A DNA stretch of 64,000 nucleotides from Hyposmocoma kahamanoa (lineage: Eukaryota > Arthropoda > Insecta > Lepidoptera > Cosmopterigidae): assembly GCF_003589595.1 (NCBI RefSeq), contig NW_020653855.1:2722359-2786358 (forward strand). The letters run 5' to 3'. A program made the translations under genes and the position numbers. Under the pieces are notes generated by a model, which had not been told where the DNA came from, made no database searches, and saw only the letters and a program-made list of their open reading frames with translations. Shown piece by piece: positions 21,425-31,190 of this stretch (positions are counted from its first letter, which is position 1; each line of letters begins with the position of its first letter).

Positions 21425-21720
21425 CTGATTTCAAAAAAGGAAGAGGTTATCAATTCGAAGTTTTTTTTGTGTGTATGTTATGCGATTACTCCGGCACTTG
21501 TGATTTCCGATTTTGATGATTCTTTTTTCGTTGGAAAGAGGGTATACCTCAGTGTTGGTCCCATTTAAATTTGAAGAAAATATTCCTCCTCTAAGGGTGG
21601 CAAACTAGGGGATGAATCCGGTTTCGCGTACGTTCCGTTAACCGATTTCAATCAAACTTGACAAAGACACGAAATTCCAATAAAGAAGCCGATAAGCAAG
21701 CTTTTGAGGTCGGGTTTTTT
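21425..21720 (+). mobile_element. M1 MITE, full length
   Basis: Opens TGATTTCAAAAAAGGAAGAG and closes CTTTTGAGGTCGGG. It contains CGATTACTCCGGCACTTGTG, GGAAAGAGGGTATACCTCAG, TAAGGGTGGCAAACTAGGGG and TTCCGTTAACCGATTTCAAT. Confidence 0.85.
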
Positions 21721-21949
21721 TTAATAAAAATTATACATTACATCTTTATCTTCTTCCTGAAAAATTAGGAAAATGCAGGAGGTATTTATTCACTCTAGCA
21801 CAACGTTAGTTGTATTACTACCTCGAGATTCAACTAGGTATACTGTTTATTATGTGTATACTGTCTATTTCGATTTGTTGTACTAGTGATACCATAGAAA
21901 GGTCCGAAAACAAATATTTATAATTGCCATAATATTATTTTATTGAAAG

Positions 21950-22225
21950 TCATGATGTTTTTACAACCATTCATATATTTTTTGTGAAAATACTCCACTA
22001 GTTGTTGCTATTATTGATACAAAATTCGACACAAACACAAATAAAAAATCTTTCGATTCAAGTGGACCCGAACCAGCGACACCGCCATACCGTGGCTATC
22101 GCTCTCCCAACTGACTTTCGGAACGACTTGCAGACTTATCGAATCTCTCGAAGTGTGCTTCTTGCAGATCAGAACAAACTAGTGGAGTCATTTCACAAAA
22201 AAATAATTGAATATCGACCGTTAAT
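21950..22225 (-). mobile_element. S3 SINE, full length
   Basis: Minus-strand head with AGTCAGTTGGGAGAGCGATA (A box) and GGTTCGGGTCC (B box), then body TTTTTATTTGTGTTTGTGTC and tail AACATCATGACTTTCAATAA. Both ends carry ACTAGTGGAGT with a TTTCACAAAAAA-type block. Confidence 0.8.
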
Positions 22226-22297
22226 AACGGCAACGGTTGACGAAATACTTTCATAGATTTCACATGGATGGCGCTGAATAAATTCATAAGGTCCGTG

Positions 22298-22495
22298 GGT
22301 TCGTTCCGTGGCTTAGTTGGCATAGCGTCTGGTCACGGTTTGCTAGAAGACGTCGTTTCGAATCCGACCGGATCGAAGCAATTTTTTCTAAGTGTTCGAT
22401 GTTTGTATTAATAATTATAACAAACTAAAGGAGTAATTTCACAAAATGTTATTGAATATAATTGCGGTGAAACATCCACATTCAATAAAACACTT
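22298..22495 (+). mobile_element. S3 SINE
   Basis: CCGTGGCTTAGTTGGCATAG head, B-box relic GTTTCGAATCCGACC, body AAGTGTTCGATGTTTGTATT, tail ATTCAATAAAACAC. It lies head to head with the preceding S3. Confidence 0.75.
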
Positions 22496-22760
22496 AAACC
22501 TCTGAAATATTTACAATTATTTAATAAAGGTTAATCCCACACGTCTCAGAGGTCTGATCCTCGCCCAATAGAAATAATGTCACCCCTTAATTTACCCAAT
22601 GTCAATTTAACCAATTAGAAGGGGGATAAAACGTCCATTAACTTCAATGCTACATTATGCAACACTAATATTGCTTTGATAAAGTAAAGAACACATTAAA
22701 GACCTTTCCAGTAAGTCCCGCGTGTTCGTGTATCGTTGTGTCCCGCGCGCATCAGTGCCT

Positions 22761-23779
22761 ACGAGAGATGGTCAGTGTGTTAAAACTCAATCGACCCGTC
22801 CAGGCCTGAACCAAGTTTTTGCCCAAATCTTTTAACCCAAAGCACCGGGTTTTAACCCAAGTCTGCCCAAAATCGCGGGCAGAAACGACGAGTACAGAAT
22901 TTGATATAATTCCATATGTAATATTTCGATGTAAAAAATATTTTTCAGTCGAAAAAGGGGCAACTCCACGCAATGCTCACCTTGTAATGCAATTTTATGG
23001 ATTCTCAGTGTTAGGTATGCACATTACGATTAGATTTTTGTGAAAATCGATTCATGTTCATACTAGCTAAAGATTTTTTTGTATCGTTATCACACAGACT
23101 GACACTAACCACTGGATCGAGTTGCACAGCCCCCAGGTACTGGCGACAGAACGTCACTACACGGTTGGTACGAGAAGCCATCGAGATCACGAAGTACAAG
23201 ACATTTGACCGTGATGATGGTTTTAAACTATCCAGTGCATGGAATCCGGTCCTTAGTGCATTCAGTAATGAAAACAAAAACACCTCGAGTCCATTTTCGC
23301 GTTTGTGTGAAAAAAGTGAGTGACTATGGTAACGCCACAACAAATCGCGATGAAGGTAGTAATCGTCGACAGCGCAAGAGAGTAGACAGATATGTCTGCT
23401 CTTAAAGCTGTCATCTGCCACCGTCCAGTCAACCCGTGACCATGGAGCGTGCAACCGTTCCGAAATATCGGGAAAATAAAAAGAAGTCATACCGTGGTAA
23501 GAAGCCTGAAATTAGTGATAATCATTTTTTGTATCTATTTATTGCAGTGCAATTTTCAAGCGGATCGATTAAATAGGAAGGCAAATCGAATTTTCTAGAA
23601 CAAAAAGCAATAAACTTTTATAACAATATCATTAAATTTGAAGAAAAGTCAAGTTACTACACATTTCTAGTTGTAAATAGTTTTCGCCCTCGATATTGGG
23701 CGTTAATGGTTTTAACTCGATTAAAACCCAACGTTTTCAAAGTTCCGGGTTAAAACCCAGGCGCTGACCCATCTCTGGT
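22761..23779. mobile_element. non-autonomous hAT-like element (about 1 kb)
   Basis: AGAGATGGTCAGTG at left and the inverted form CGCTGACCCATCTCT at right, with GTGCC repeated just outside both ends as a decayed 8-bp duplication. Inside each end are GGGTTTTAACCC-type motifs. The 159-codon minus frame at 23011-23490 has no recognised domain and spans a segment repeated at 60032, so I do not call it a gene. Confidence 0.6.
23333..23505 (+). repeat. unclassified repeat, pairs with 60032
   Basis: Shares GTCGACAGCG, GTAGACAGATATGTCTG, AAGCTGTCATCTGCC, CCCGTGACCATGGAGCGT and AAATATCGGGAAAA with 60032-60175, same order and strand. Confidence 0.75.
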
Positions 23780-23839
23780 GCCACGACGTGTGTCGTTCGT
23801 AGCGCAAGGTCCCTGTACTTTGAGGACCACATCAACGGA

Positions 23840-23910
23840 ATTCAATCCGGGCACTACTAGGTATCGAACCCGGCCACTTTGGGCAAATTTGGCCACCGAG
23901 ATCGCTAAAA
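23840..23910 (-). mobile_element. tRNA-like SINE head, decayed
   Basis: Minus strand: CTCGGTGGCCAAATTTGCCC followed by GGGTTCGATACCTAG, an A-box/B-box arrangement without a pairing acceptor stem. Confidence 0.4.
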
Positions 23911-23923
23911 CAATCTAACCTAC

Positions 23924-24265
23924 ATCGAGTTCTTAGGTTTTCGCGATTGTTACACATAAGAAATGAAACTATTTTTCCGGATTTAAATCGCGTATATTTG
24001 TTTTTTCAAACAAACCGACCTTTCGGGCCCTTTACAGGCCCCTATGGTCACGGTTGACTGAGGTGGTACAGTCTTCAACCTTTTTTTACGTTAGTTTTTT
24101 TACGTTACTTAGTATTTTTTTTAGTTTAGTTACGTCTAATATTGATTCAAACCATCTTATTTTTTCACTATAGTTACAATAGTTATTACCTAAATACCTT
24201 ATTTTTAATTATACAAAGAAACATTCCAATTTACGCTACATTAAGTTTTATAAATTATTTTATTG
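23924..24265 (-). repeat. P1 repeat, left arm of inverted pair
   Basis: Begins CGAGTTCTTAGGTTTTCGCG, GATTGTTACACATAAGAAAT, and continues GAAACTATTTTTCCGG. It ends near TTACGCTACATTAAGTTTTA. A roughly 45-base expansion with three TTTTTTTACGTTA-like units at 24083-24130 is absent from the right arm. Confidence 0.85.
24013..24055 (-). ncRNA. hammerhead-like core in P1 (altered copy)
   Basis: Minus strand: AACC, GTGACCA, helix GGGGCC/GGGCCC, then GAAAGGTC and GGTT. One base of the conserved ACGT is changed (AGGT), which would weaken helix III pairing. Confidence 0.35.
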
Positions 24266-24482
24266 AATGAATTTTTATTAATTTCAATTTATTATTAATT
24301 AATAATAGAAATTAGAATAAACTAAAACATATTAATTAGTACTGCAGTCTTATGTCTATTTGGGATTTTTCATTAGAGGGAATACTGGATCCCAAACTGG
24401 TGGTACGGAGAAACCATCTTCCTTGTTGAAATTAGGATTTTTTTTTTAATTTCAATGGCCTCTCGCAGCATCCTGGGTAGAT
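24266..24482. other. spacer between P1 arms
   Basis: AT-rich, with inverted AATTAATAAT motifs around 24275-24310. No coding sequence or reverse transcriptase trace. Confidence 0.5.
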
Positions 24483-24745
24483 CATTCAATAAAATAATTT
24501 GTAAAACTTAATGTAGCGTAAATTGGAATGTTTTCTTTGTTAAATTAAAAATAAGGTATTTAATTAATAACTATTGTAACTATAGTGAAAAAATAGGTGG
24601 TTTGCATCAATATTAGACATAACTGATTCAAAGACTGTACCACCTCAGTCAACCGTGACCATGGGACCTGTAAAGGGCCCGAAACGTCGGTTTGTTTGAA
24701 AAAACAAATATACGCGATTTAAATCCGGAAAAATAGTTTCATTAC
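24483..24745 (+). repeat. P1 repeat, right arm of inverted pair
   Basis: Reverse complement of the left arm, from TCATTCAATAAAATAATTTG through ACATTAAGTTT-type sequence, GTTTGCATCAATATTAGACA, CACCTCAGTCAACCGTGACC and GGAAAAATAGTTTCATT. It carries the best-preserved P1 core. Confidence 0.85.
24651..24692 (+). ncRNA. hammerhead-like ribozyme core in P1
   Basis: Order: AACC (24651-24654), GTGACCA (24655-24661), a helix with GGG and CC against GG and CCC closing TGTAAA (24663-24680), GAAACGTC (24681-24688), GGTT (24689-24692). AACC/GGTT pair as stem I. GAAAC and GTC are the usual hammerhead 3' core, and ACGT is self-complementary, so helix III could form only between two molecules. The first core differs from CTGANGA by a G/C swap at the positions that pair in hammerheads (3 and 8), plus one extra base. 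Confidence 0.45.
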
Positions 24746-25054
24746 GCGGTTTGGAATCTCGATTACAATCGGAATATGATCATGAAATAGAACAACAATA
24801 AATAACAATGATATGCAGTTACTCTACCGATATTATACAGATAATTTTAGCTGTCGTATTTTTTTAAATGTCAAAACACATTCAAACATTTATACAGCGT
24901 GAAATAATTTGTTGAAACTCTATATTTTGGTGAAATGTAAAACATCTTAAGATATTAATGATACACTTTTCTGCGTTAACGTATCTCGAGATGGTACAGT
25001 CTCGTATATTTTTACCCGACTGTCTTTGAAATTATTTATCGGGTTTATTTTTTT

Positions 25055-25247
25055 ATGATACCAAGTGAGGGGACGAACAAGTCGTGCGCCTGTTGGTAAG
25101 CGACACATCTGCTACTCAGAGCTTTAAATCGCAAAGATCTAAGGGGCACTGCCACTACGCTCATCACTCTGAGACATAAGTTGACAAGGCCCATGTGCCT
25201 GTAATTTCACCAGCACGTCCACGACAAGTCCCATGTGCTTCTAATTT
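25055..25247 (-). mobile_element. S2 retroposon, 5' part lost
   Basis: ACCAAGTGAGGGGACGAACA to GTAATTTCACCAGCACG, followed by a second short piece ACAAGTCCCATGTGCTTCTA, a local internal duplication. Confidence 0.8.
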
Positions 25248-26151
25248 CGGCCGTCAGTGGGCGCTGAACTTTACTCGACGATTTTGCATGAAAGCATCGA
25301 CGCGTTGATCGTAACCAGTGGAAGGCTTCATAGTCTTTTCTATTAATAATAATAAGTCTTTTTTATTTTTCATAGACCATTCTCCGCCGTTCGCGATGTG
25401 AAAAATCCGTGAAGTGTATCTGTGTATATCGTAACGAAAGTTATTTGAGCTTACTGTACAATATACTGTTTATATACAGGTTAAAAAACAAAGTGGTCTG
25501 ACGATATTTGGGCTCGCGATAACAAACAATTTGGACAAAAAAAATGTTTTAAATTTCCGAATACAAACTTTGGTGCACCATAAAAATGCGCGCGGCGAAA
25601 CGAGGATTGTAACGCAACAATTTTATTGATAATTTAAACTTTTTTTGCTCAAGTCGTTCGTTCTCATGGCTATGAGTGTGAGCTAAAATAAGTTACACTA
25701 CGAAACATGGGTTCAGATGAGTTAATAATCAAAGTCATGAGTTTGATATTCGCAGAGCTACGGATATAGCAAATTTATGTTTTCCTTATTAATTTTATTT
25801 TTCTTTTAAGTGCACTATCAACCCCATATATTTCTACATTAGTTTTTATTATAGTTACCGACCCTTAGGGTATACGAGAAGGGCACTATAACCTGTGCGC
25901 GCACAGGAACCTCACAAGTTCAGGTTCTGGCCCCAGATTAGCCAGTGTACAGGGTTGTTACAGACCTCTGTCACTTGACTTCATCCGGTTCTCGAGGGCT
26001 AATGCCTCGGGTGAGCTGCCACGGGTGCACGTACAGTACCCTCTCTATTTTCCAAATAGGTACCAAAGCTGTAGGCACGCTCAGTTCCCGTTGCGCATTG
26101 CTTAAATAGCGATTACCGTAGAGCGTAGTAATAAAGTAGTAAAATGTAATA
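25248..26151. other. unassigned DNA
   Basis: No repeat family recognised. A 75-codon minus frame at 25971-26198 runs into the following S2 copy. Confidence 0.4.
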
Positions 26152-26429
26152 ACAGTAGAGCTCCTTATAAAAGCGTTCGTCCAGGGTATTACTGCCACTA
26201 CCGTAATGTGAGCATTACTGCGTTCCGGTTTTGAAGGGTAAGTGTGCTGGTGAAACTACAGACACATGAGACTTGACAACTTACGTCTCAGGGTGACGGG
26301 CGCAGTGGCAGTGTCCCTCAAATTTTTGCGATTTAAAGGTCTCGAGTAGCACAGTTACTACCATAGACAGGCGTGTCGCTTAACACCAGGCGCACGACTC
26401 GTTCGTCCCGTCATTTTGTATCGTAAAAA
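26152..26429 (+). mobile_element. S2 retroposon, near full length
   Basis: AGTAGAGCTCCTTATAAAAG to TTCGTCCCGTCATTTTGTAT plus A5, with only small deletions. A good reference copy for S2. Confidence 0.9.
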
Positions 26430-26445
26430 TCTCAGTACGGTACAG

Positions 26446-26668
26446 TCTAAAAAAAAACAACCTCAAAAGTCATTCATCCCCTAGTTTGCCACCCTTACAG
26501 GTGGAATATTTTCTTATAATTTATATGGGACCACATCTGAGGTGCCCTCTTTCCAATAAAAATCATCAAAATCGGTTCACAATAGCCTGAGTTATCGCGT
26601 AATATACATGCAACATAAAAAACATAGTCGAATTGTGAACCTCCTCCTTTTTTTGAAGTCGGTTAAAA
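26446..26668 (-). mobile_element. M1 MITE, shortened
   Basis: AAACAACCTCAAAAG at left and TTTTTTTGAAGTCGGTT at right. The GTTTTATTGAAATCGG segment is missing: it jumps from AAAGTCATTCATCC to CTAGTTTGCCACCCTTACAG. Confidence 0.85.
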
Positions 26669-27414
26669 AAGAAAAAGAATGTCTGCCTAGTTGCAATTTT
26701 ATATCAAGCGATTCGACTCCTTTTGCAGCGTCAGACAAAGTCAAACTTGTCTTTCTTAAGTACATTTCAATGAAAGTTTTACGATAGAATGCCATTAATG
26801 CCAATAACACTTTTAACAACGATAGTACCTGCCACATTTTAACTCAAACACGTCCAATCTATTTTAAATCTTATCTAAACAATTATAAGGCATAAAGTTT
26901 AAACTCTCAACTGTCAGGGCAAACGTTTATGGAAATAACTTTTAAAATAAATCCACGGAGTTTAAAATGCAGTTTTGAAAGAACAGGAGAGACTGTGGAA
27001 TCGAAATTTTGGTTGTTAAATTGCATTTAAGTGTCTTTTTATTATTTTTCCTTAATTATTTAATAATATTAGTTATATCTACTGATTCAAACAAAAATGA
27101 AAAAAAAATGTTAAATATTTTATCTTTCCGCTACAAAAACCGCCATGTTGTATCTCGCCATGTGCCGCGAAGATTTTGTAAACATGTTCGATAAGGTAGT
27201 ATTTTGATTGATTTGTCTGGATTTTCTTGTGTTTTCTTGATGTATCGTTTTTCTAATGGGGCTGCATGTTCAATAATTATCAAAGATCCTAAATAAAGAA
27301 AGAGTTAAAAAAAAAAGGAAATTGACTAAGAGACAAATTCAGAAGATAGATAGCAGTGTTTTCCTGCTTTAATTGGAGCTTTATTGCGAGCCCCAACCCG
27401 CATATCAAGTGTGG
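26669..27414. other. unassigned DNA
   Basis: No recognised repeat. Frames of 61-81 codons carry no features beyond base composition. Confidence 0.4.
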
Positions 27415-27910
27415 TGATCGTGACACGTCGTGTAGGCTTAACATTTACATTTCACCGTCAACCATTTATACGTCCCGCTGCTTACGGGCCTTCTCTCAGA
27501 CCTGGGCTTAGGCCATAGTCCGCCTACCTGGCGCAATATGATAGGGTATAGGTCAAGTTTTTCGAAGATTGTGAAGCTTGTTCGACGATGTTTTCCTTCA
27601 CCGAAAAGCTCATGGTAAATTTGAAATTTAAATTCCGAAAATCTTAGGGTGCGTACAGATCTGGCAAATGTTCCGCGAACGCGCTGCATGTGCGCTGTAC
27701 GCGTGCTGCATCCGTGCAGTTAAATACATGTTACTACTATGTGTGGCGAGCGGACGGCACGCGAACTAATTGCACTACGTAATGCACGTGTGCAACTCGG
27801 GAGTCTTTTGCAAACAGGTGCATTTGCGGCGCACTCACCAGATTTGTACGCTCCTTTAGAGGTTTCGCCTGGATTCGAACGCACGGCCTCTGCTTGTGGC
27901 GGTTGGACAG
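27415..27910 (-). mobile_element. S5 SINE interrupted by a MITE
   Basis: Minus-strand tRNA-like head at 27905-27859 with B box GCGTTCGAATCC, then the body at 27643-27415 with TCGGAATTT-type sequence, GGTGAAGGAAAACATCGTCG, GACTATGGCCTAAGCCCAGG and TGAGAGAAGGCCCG. I recognise the body as a common lepidopteran SINE. A 209-bp element splits it just behind the head. Confidence 0.7.
27647..27855. mobile_element. PIF/Harbinger-like MITE (209 bp)
   Basis: Ends GGGTGCGTACAGATCTGG and, inverted, AGGAGCGTACAAATCTGG agree at 15 of 18 positions. TTA occurs on both sides (27644-27646, 27856-27858). Joining the flanks restores the continuous S5 sequence. GC-richer than its surroundings, with GCGCTGCATGTGC-type motifs. 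No coding capacity. Confidence 0.8.
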
Positions 27911-28120
27911 ACTATTAGGTTGCTATGGCTTTTCTCTTAGTGAAGGCTAAATCGTGCATATTCTTCGGTCGAGGGTCGGACACCCATCAACTCGTGAGAT
28001 CCTCAGGAGTTAATCATTGTCCGATGCTTGTAAAGAAGCAAAACATGTATCGGGTATATTGTTGGTGGTCGTGTTTGTACTTTCATTTGTGCTATTTACT
28101 TTATACACAGATAGGGTGGG

Positions 28121-28330
28121 CTAATTAACTGCATATAAATGACAATGAGGTCGACGATGAAAGCCTAACAAATAATGACTAGTCATTTTCGCCTTGAAAA
28201 GACCCAAGTTATAGTGTTCAAGGAATAAGTTTGCAGGTATGGAATTCCTCTCCATACCCTTTTTTCGCCAAATAAAGCGAAGAATTGTCTGCCGACTATG
28301 TAGCGCTAGTACAGCATTGGTCATGCTTAC
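28121..28330 (-). pseudogene. LINE C-terminal relic
   Basis: One 67-codon frame holds the terminus of the Jockey/CR1-like element also seen at 44735 and 19990: RFIWRKKGMERNSIPANLF, then LEHYNLGLFKAKMTSHYLLG. The upstream third is frame-shifted. The reading frame ends about 15 residues beyond that motif. Confidence 0.7.
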
Positions 28331-28868
28331 GCTTGTAGAGATATCTCAATTTCTTGTCAATTTACTTTCAACGAAAAAGTCACCCATTGTTGAAATCAAA
28401 TTAACTGCTTAAGGAAAACATCTGTGTGCCTGAGTACAGACACAAAAGTGTTTTTTTTACATAATATGGCAAATAAAATTATTTCTGTAAGATAAAATTA
28501 TCACATGCACGACTCCACCCGACATTGTCCCATTGATTCATCACCGAAGCCGAGTTTCAATTTATGACAATCGCGACTTAAACCAAGGTTTAGTAAATAG
28601 CTAACTTAATGCGACGGGGTTTACTTGCTATTTATATATACACCTCTAATTTATATTAGCGAGGGGTTGCTTTTTTATTGCTACTGGTGACTTTGGAAGG
28701 ATTATGTAAAGGAAATAATTTATATAGATTGGAATTTCGTTACTTATTGGTACAAGCATAGAATACAGAGTAGCTTAGTTGGGAGAACGCTTGACTCTTA
28801 TAAAGAAGGTCCTCGGTTCTTCGTTCACAACCTCGAATGCGCTGCTGAAGTTTTCGTATCGTTTAATA
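28331..28868. other. unassigned DNA
   Basis: A tRNA-like arrangement (GTAGCTTAGTTGGGAGAACG with GGTTCTTCGTTC downstream, 28768-28832) may be a decayed SINE head. Nothing else recognised. Confidence 0.35.
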
Positions 28869-28870
28869 AT

Positions 28871-29075
28871 AATAACGCACCCACTCATAGCCCCGCACTA
28901 GGGAAAACCATGTATCGCGACTGCCATGGACACACACATAGACAACCATAAATTACACCCAAACTCACGAGAGAAATACGGCATGTATTATACAAATATT
29001 TCTCCCGGCCCGGGAATCAAACCCGGGACCTCTGCGTGGCAGTCCAGCATGATAACCTTACGGCCACGGAGGCAG
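28871..29075 (-). mobile_element. S1 SINE, full length
   Basis: Intact T arm on the minus strand (CCCGGGTTTGATTCCCGGG) and A-box region TGGCCGTAAGGTTATCATGC. The 3' end reads GCGTTATTATTATTAAAC. Confidence 0.9.
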
Positions 29076-29095
29076 TTAAGTTCGTGTTTAGTTCT

Positions 29096-29240
29096 AACAT
29101 TTGGAAACGGGTTTAAACGCGTTTACATATGAATAGGTATTTTTCACACCTACCTAATTTCCCGACGTTTCGGCCAGGTTGCACTAGCCTTGGTCACGGG
29201 CTGGACTGGTGATGCGGTGTTTACATCTCCATCTCGGCGG
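29096..29240 (-). repeat. P1-related repeat, second subfamily
   Basis: Minus strand: CAGTCCAGCCCGTGACCAAG, GCTAGTGCAACCTGGCCGAA, ACGTCGGGAAATTAGGTAGG, then CGCGTTTAAACCCGTTTCC. It has the same order as P1 (GTGACCA, GAAACGTC, then ACGCG-TTTAAA-CCG) with different stems. Confidence 0.65.
29161..29200 (-). ncRNA. hammerhead-like core, second subfamily
   Basis: Minus strand: CCC, GTGACCA, one A, helix GGC/GCC, GAAACGTC, GGG. Both stems differ in sequence from the 24651 copy but still pair (CCC/GGG for AACC/GGTT, GGC/GCC for GGG/CCC), which is a covariation pattern. Confidence 0.45.
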
Positions 29241-29448
29241 TGGAATCTTCATCCACCCGCATAACACTTTTTAAACTAACGTCACACACAACACAAACGG
29301 TGTTGTGTTTAGTTGACTAATTTCTAGGACGAAGTAACCTTTGCCTTTTTGACTATAAAGAAACATTTCGAAATTTTAGTAAAGCACGGGGGAACAGTAA
29401 AACTAGCACGCAGATTCCCAAAATTTTCGGCTTACCGCAAAATTAGGC

Positions 29449-30040
29449 AAGATAAAAAAAATTCCATGCTCACCTCCATACGAAATAAATGAAAATACAG
29501 TATTTTTTATATTAACACGAAAAATCACAAGGAAAAAAATACATTTGTAGTGTACTTTATATAGATAATATTACATTATATTACGCCTGATGTATCCCAC
29601 AGCTGGGCAAAGGCCTCCTCCTGATCCCTCCACGCATTCCGATCTTGGGCTAACTGGGCCCAAACCTTGTCGTAGGCGTCCAGTTCGTCACGCCATCGCT
29701 TCGTCGATCTGCCACGGCGCCTTACGCTTTTGGGGATCCACTGGCTGGTTACCTTGGCCCACAGGTCTTCAGGCATGCGGCAGACATGACCAGCCCAACT
29801 CCATTTCAGCTTCGCAGCTTTTTGGGCTACATCAGCAATCTGAGTTTGGGAGCGCAGTGTCGTGTTCCGAATTCGCTCGGTCCGTTTCACGCCAAGTATG
29901 CTGCACTTCTTTGCTCGTTGACAGACCCCGAGTTTGGACTATTGGATCTTTGTAAGTGACCATGGGAAGGATGCACAGATAAATAATATAGATCATATAG
30001 GTTTCTTTTTTCAAACGCGGTAGCACCCCCTATGCGAGAT
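29449..30040 (+). repeat. unclassified repeat split by RTE relic
   Basis: The left part (TATATTAACACGAAAAATCA, CAAGGAAAAAAATACATTTG) and the right part (TCAAACGCGGTAGCACCCCC) match adjacent parts of 38340-38460. The RTE relic at 29576-29942 sits between them. Confidence 0.6.
29576..29942 (-). pseudogene. RTE-clade LINE C-terminal relic
   Basis: About 120 codons open on the minus strand to a natural TAA. Motifs in order: CQRAKKCSILGVKRTERIRN, TTLRSQTQIADV, LKWSWAGHVCRM, RRRGRSTKRWRDELD, AQDRNAWRDQEEAFAQLWD. This is the usual C-terminal tail after the RTE reverse transcriptase domain. The frame is clean, so it decayed less than most relics here. The element is truncated upstream of 29942 and lacks endonuclease and polymerase domains. 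Confidence 0.85.
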
Positions 30041-30180
30041 CTCTATAATCTCTATGCAAGAGTACAAGTATTTCGCACTTTATGTCGCTTTCGCGCAAGT
30101 CGCACCCTGTCGTGCTAGCTCTACTGGACAGCATCAATGCCCTCCAATTGCTTCAGAGACCCTTACCGGCGTGAACAGCC

Positions 30181-30362
30181 ACCTTTAGAGGTGGATGATT
30201 TTTTCAAAATTACCACCACGACCACTATGGTGGCACCCTCTTTCCAACAAAAAAAGATTTATGAAAATCGGTTCACAAATATCGGAGTTATCGCGTAACA
30301 TACATTAAAAAAAAACATACAGTCGAATTGAGAACTTCCTCCTTTTTTTGAAGTCTGTTAAA
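30181..30362 (-). mobile_element. M1 MITE, left-truncated
   Basis: Starts at TTTAGAGGTGGATGATTTTT, the same truncation point as the copy at 53790, and ends TTTTTTTGAAGTCTGTT. Confidence 0.8.
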
Positions 30363-31155
30363 AATATAGCCGACACGCGTGAAGCACTGATGCTAGTTTG
30401 CGATAAACAATCTCACATTATTATCTAGTGATGCGCCTTTAGCTCTTAATCACATTAGTTATCGATAAACTAGATCTTTGTAAACGATTGCAGACTTTTG
30501 TCCGAGTCTAATTTGATATCACGGTAAAGAAAAATTATTTACCCATGAGGACTGTTGCCTCCAGTCCAGTATAGCCTGAACCCGAACTTTACAAGGTATC
30601 CAAGCCTAGCCAAGGACCCTTATTGATAGTGACATTATACTGAGAGCGGTTGAAACTAGCTTCCTTAAAAAAGACTTACTGTGAGTATTATCTACTCTAT
30701 ATCCAACTTTGTCGCCCCATACACGCCTTTATCGTGTTGTCACTTATTTATTTCCGAATCCGTAACGAAATTAGACCTTATTGATGAAGGGGTAACTGCT
30801 CGGAATGCTTTGTTAGAGCTAATTTTGTTGAGCAAAAAGTAATGTAGTCCTGCACCTGGTGGGACAGTTTTCTTTTTGCCCGACTACAGCGATGCCAAAG
30901 GGATGTGTAATGTATTATTTTCAGTCTGGATATAATTAAACGTACATTCTCAGGTATGTGTGGAAAATGCGTGCAAATACAGTATCACTATATAATAATA
31001 AATATCTTATAATTACCTATAGTAAAGAAAAGCGATTACGCCCTATTCAAAGCAGTACGAGCTTAATATAAATCTAAAATTATAATTAAAAGAAAGAAAT
31101 TAATAACCTGTATTCTGTAAAATTTAACTTTGTTAATTTTACATATGAGTGGCGT
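30363..31155. other. unassigned DNA
   Basis: No repeat family or coding signal recognised. A TTATTATTATTATT run lies near 31162-31177. Confidence 0.45.
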
Positions 31156-31190
31156 TAACATTTATTATTATTATTATTGTCTATTTTAGA

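Noticed and set aside
23011..23490. 159-codon minus-strand frame as a transposase
   Set aside because: No DDE, BED or dimerisation motif is visible, and part of it is a segment repeated non-codingly at 60 kb.
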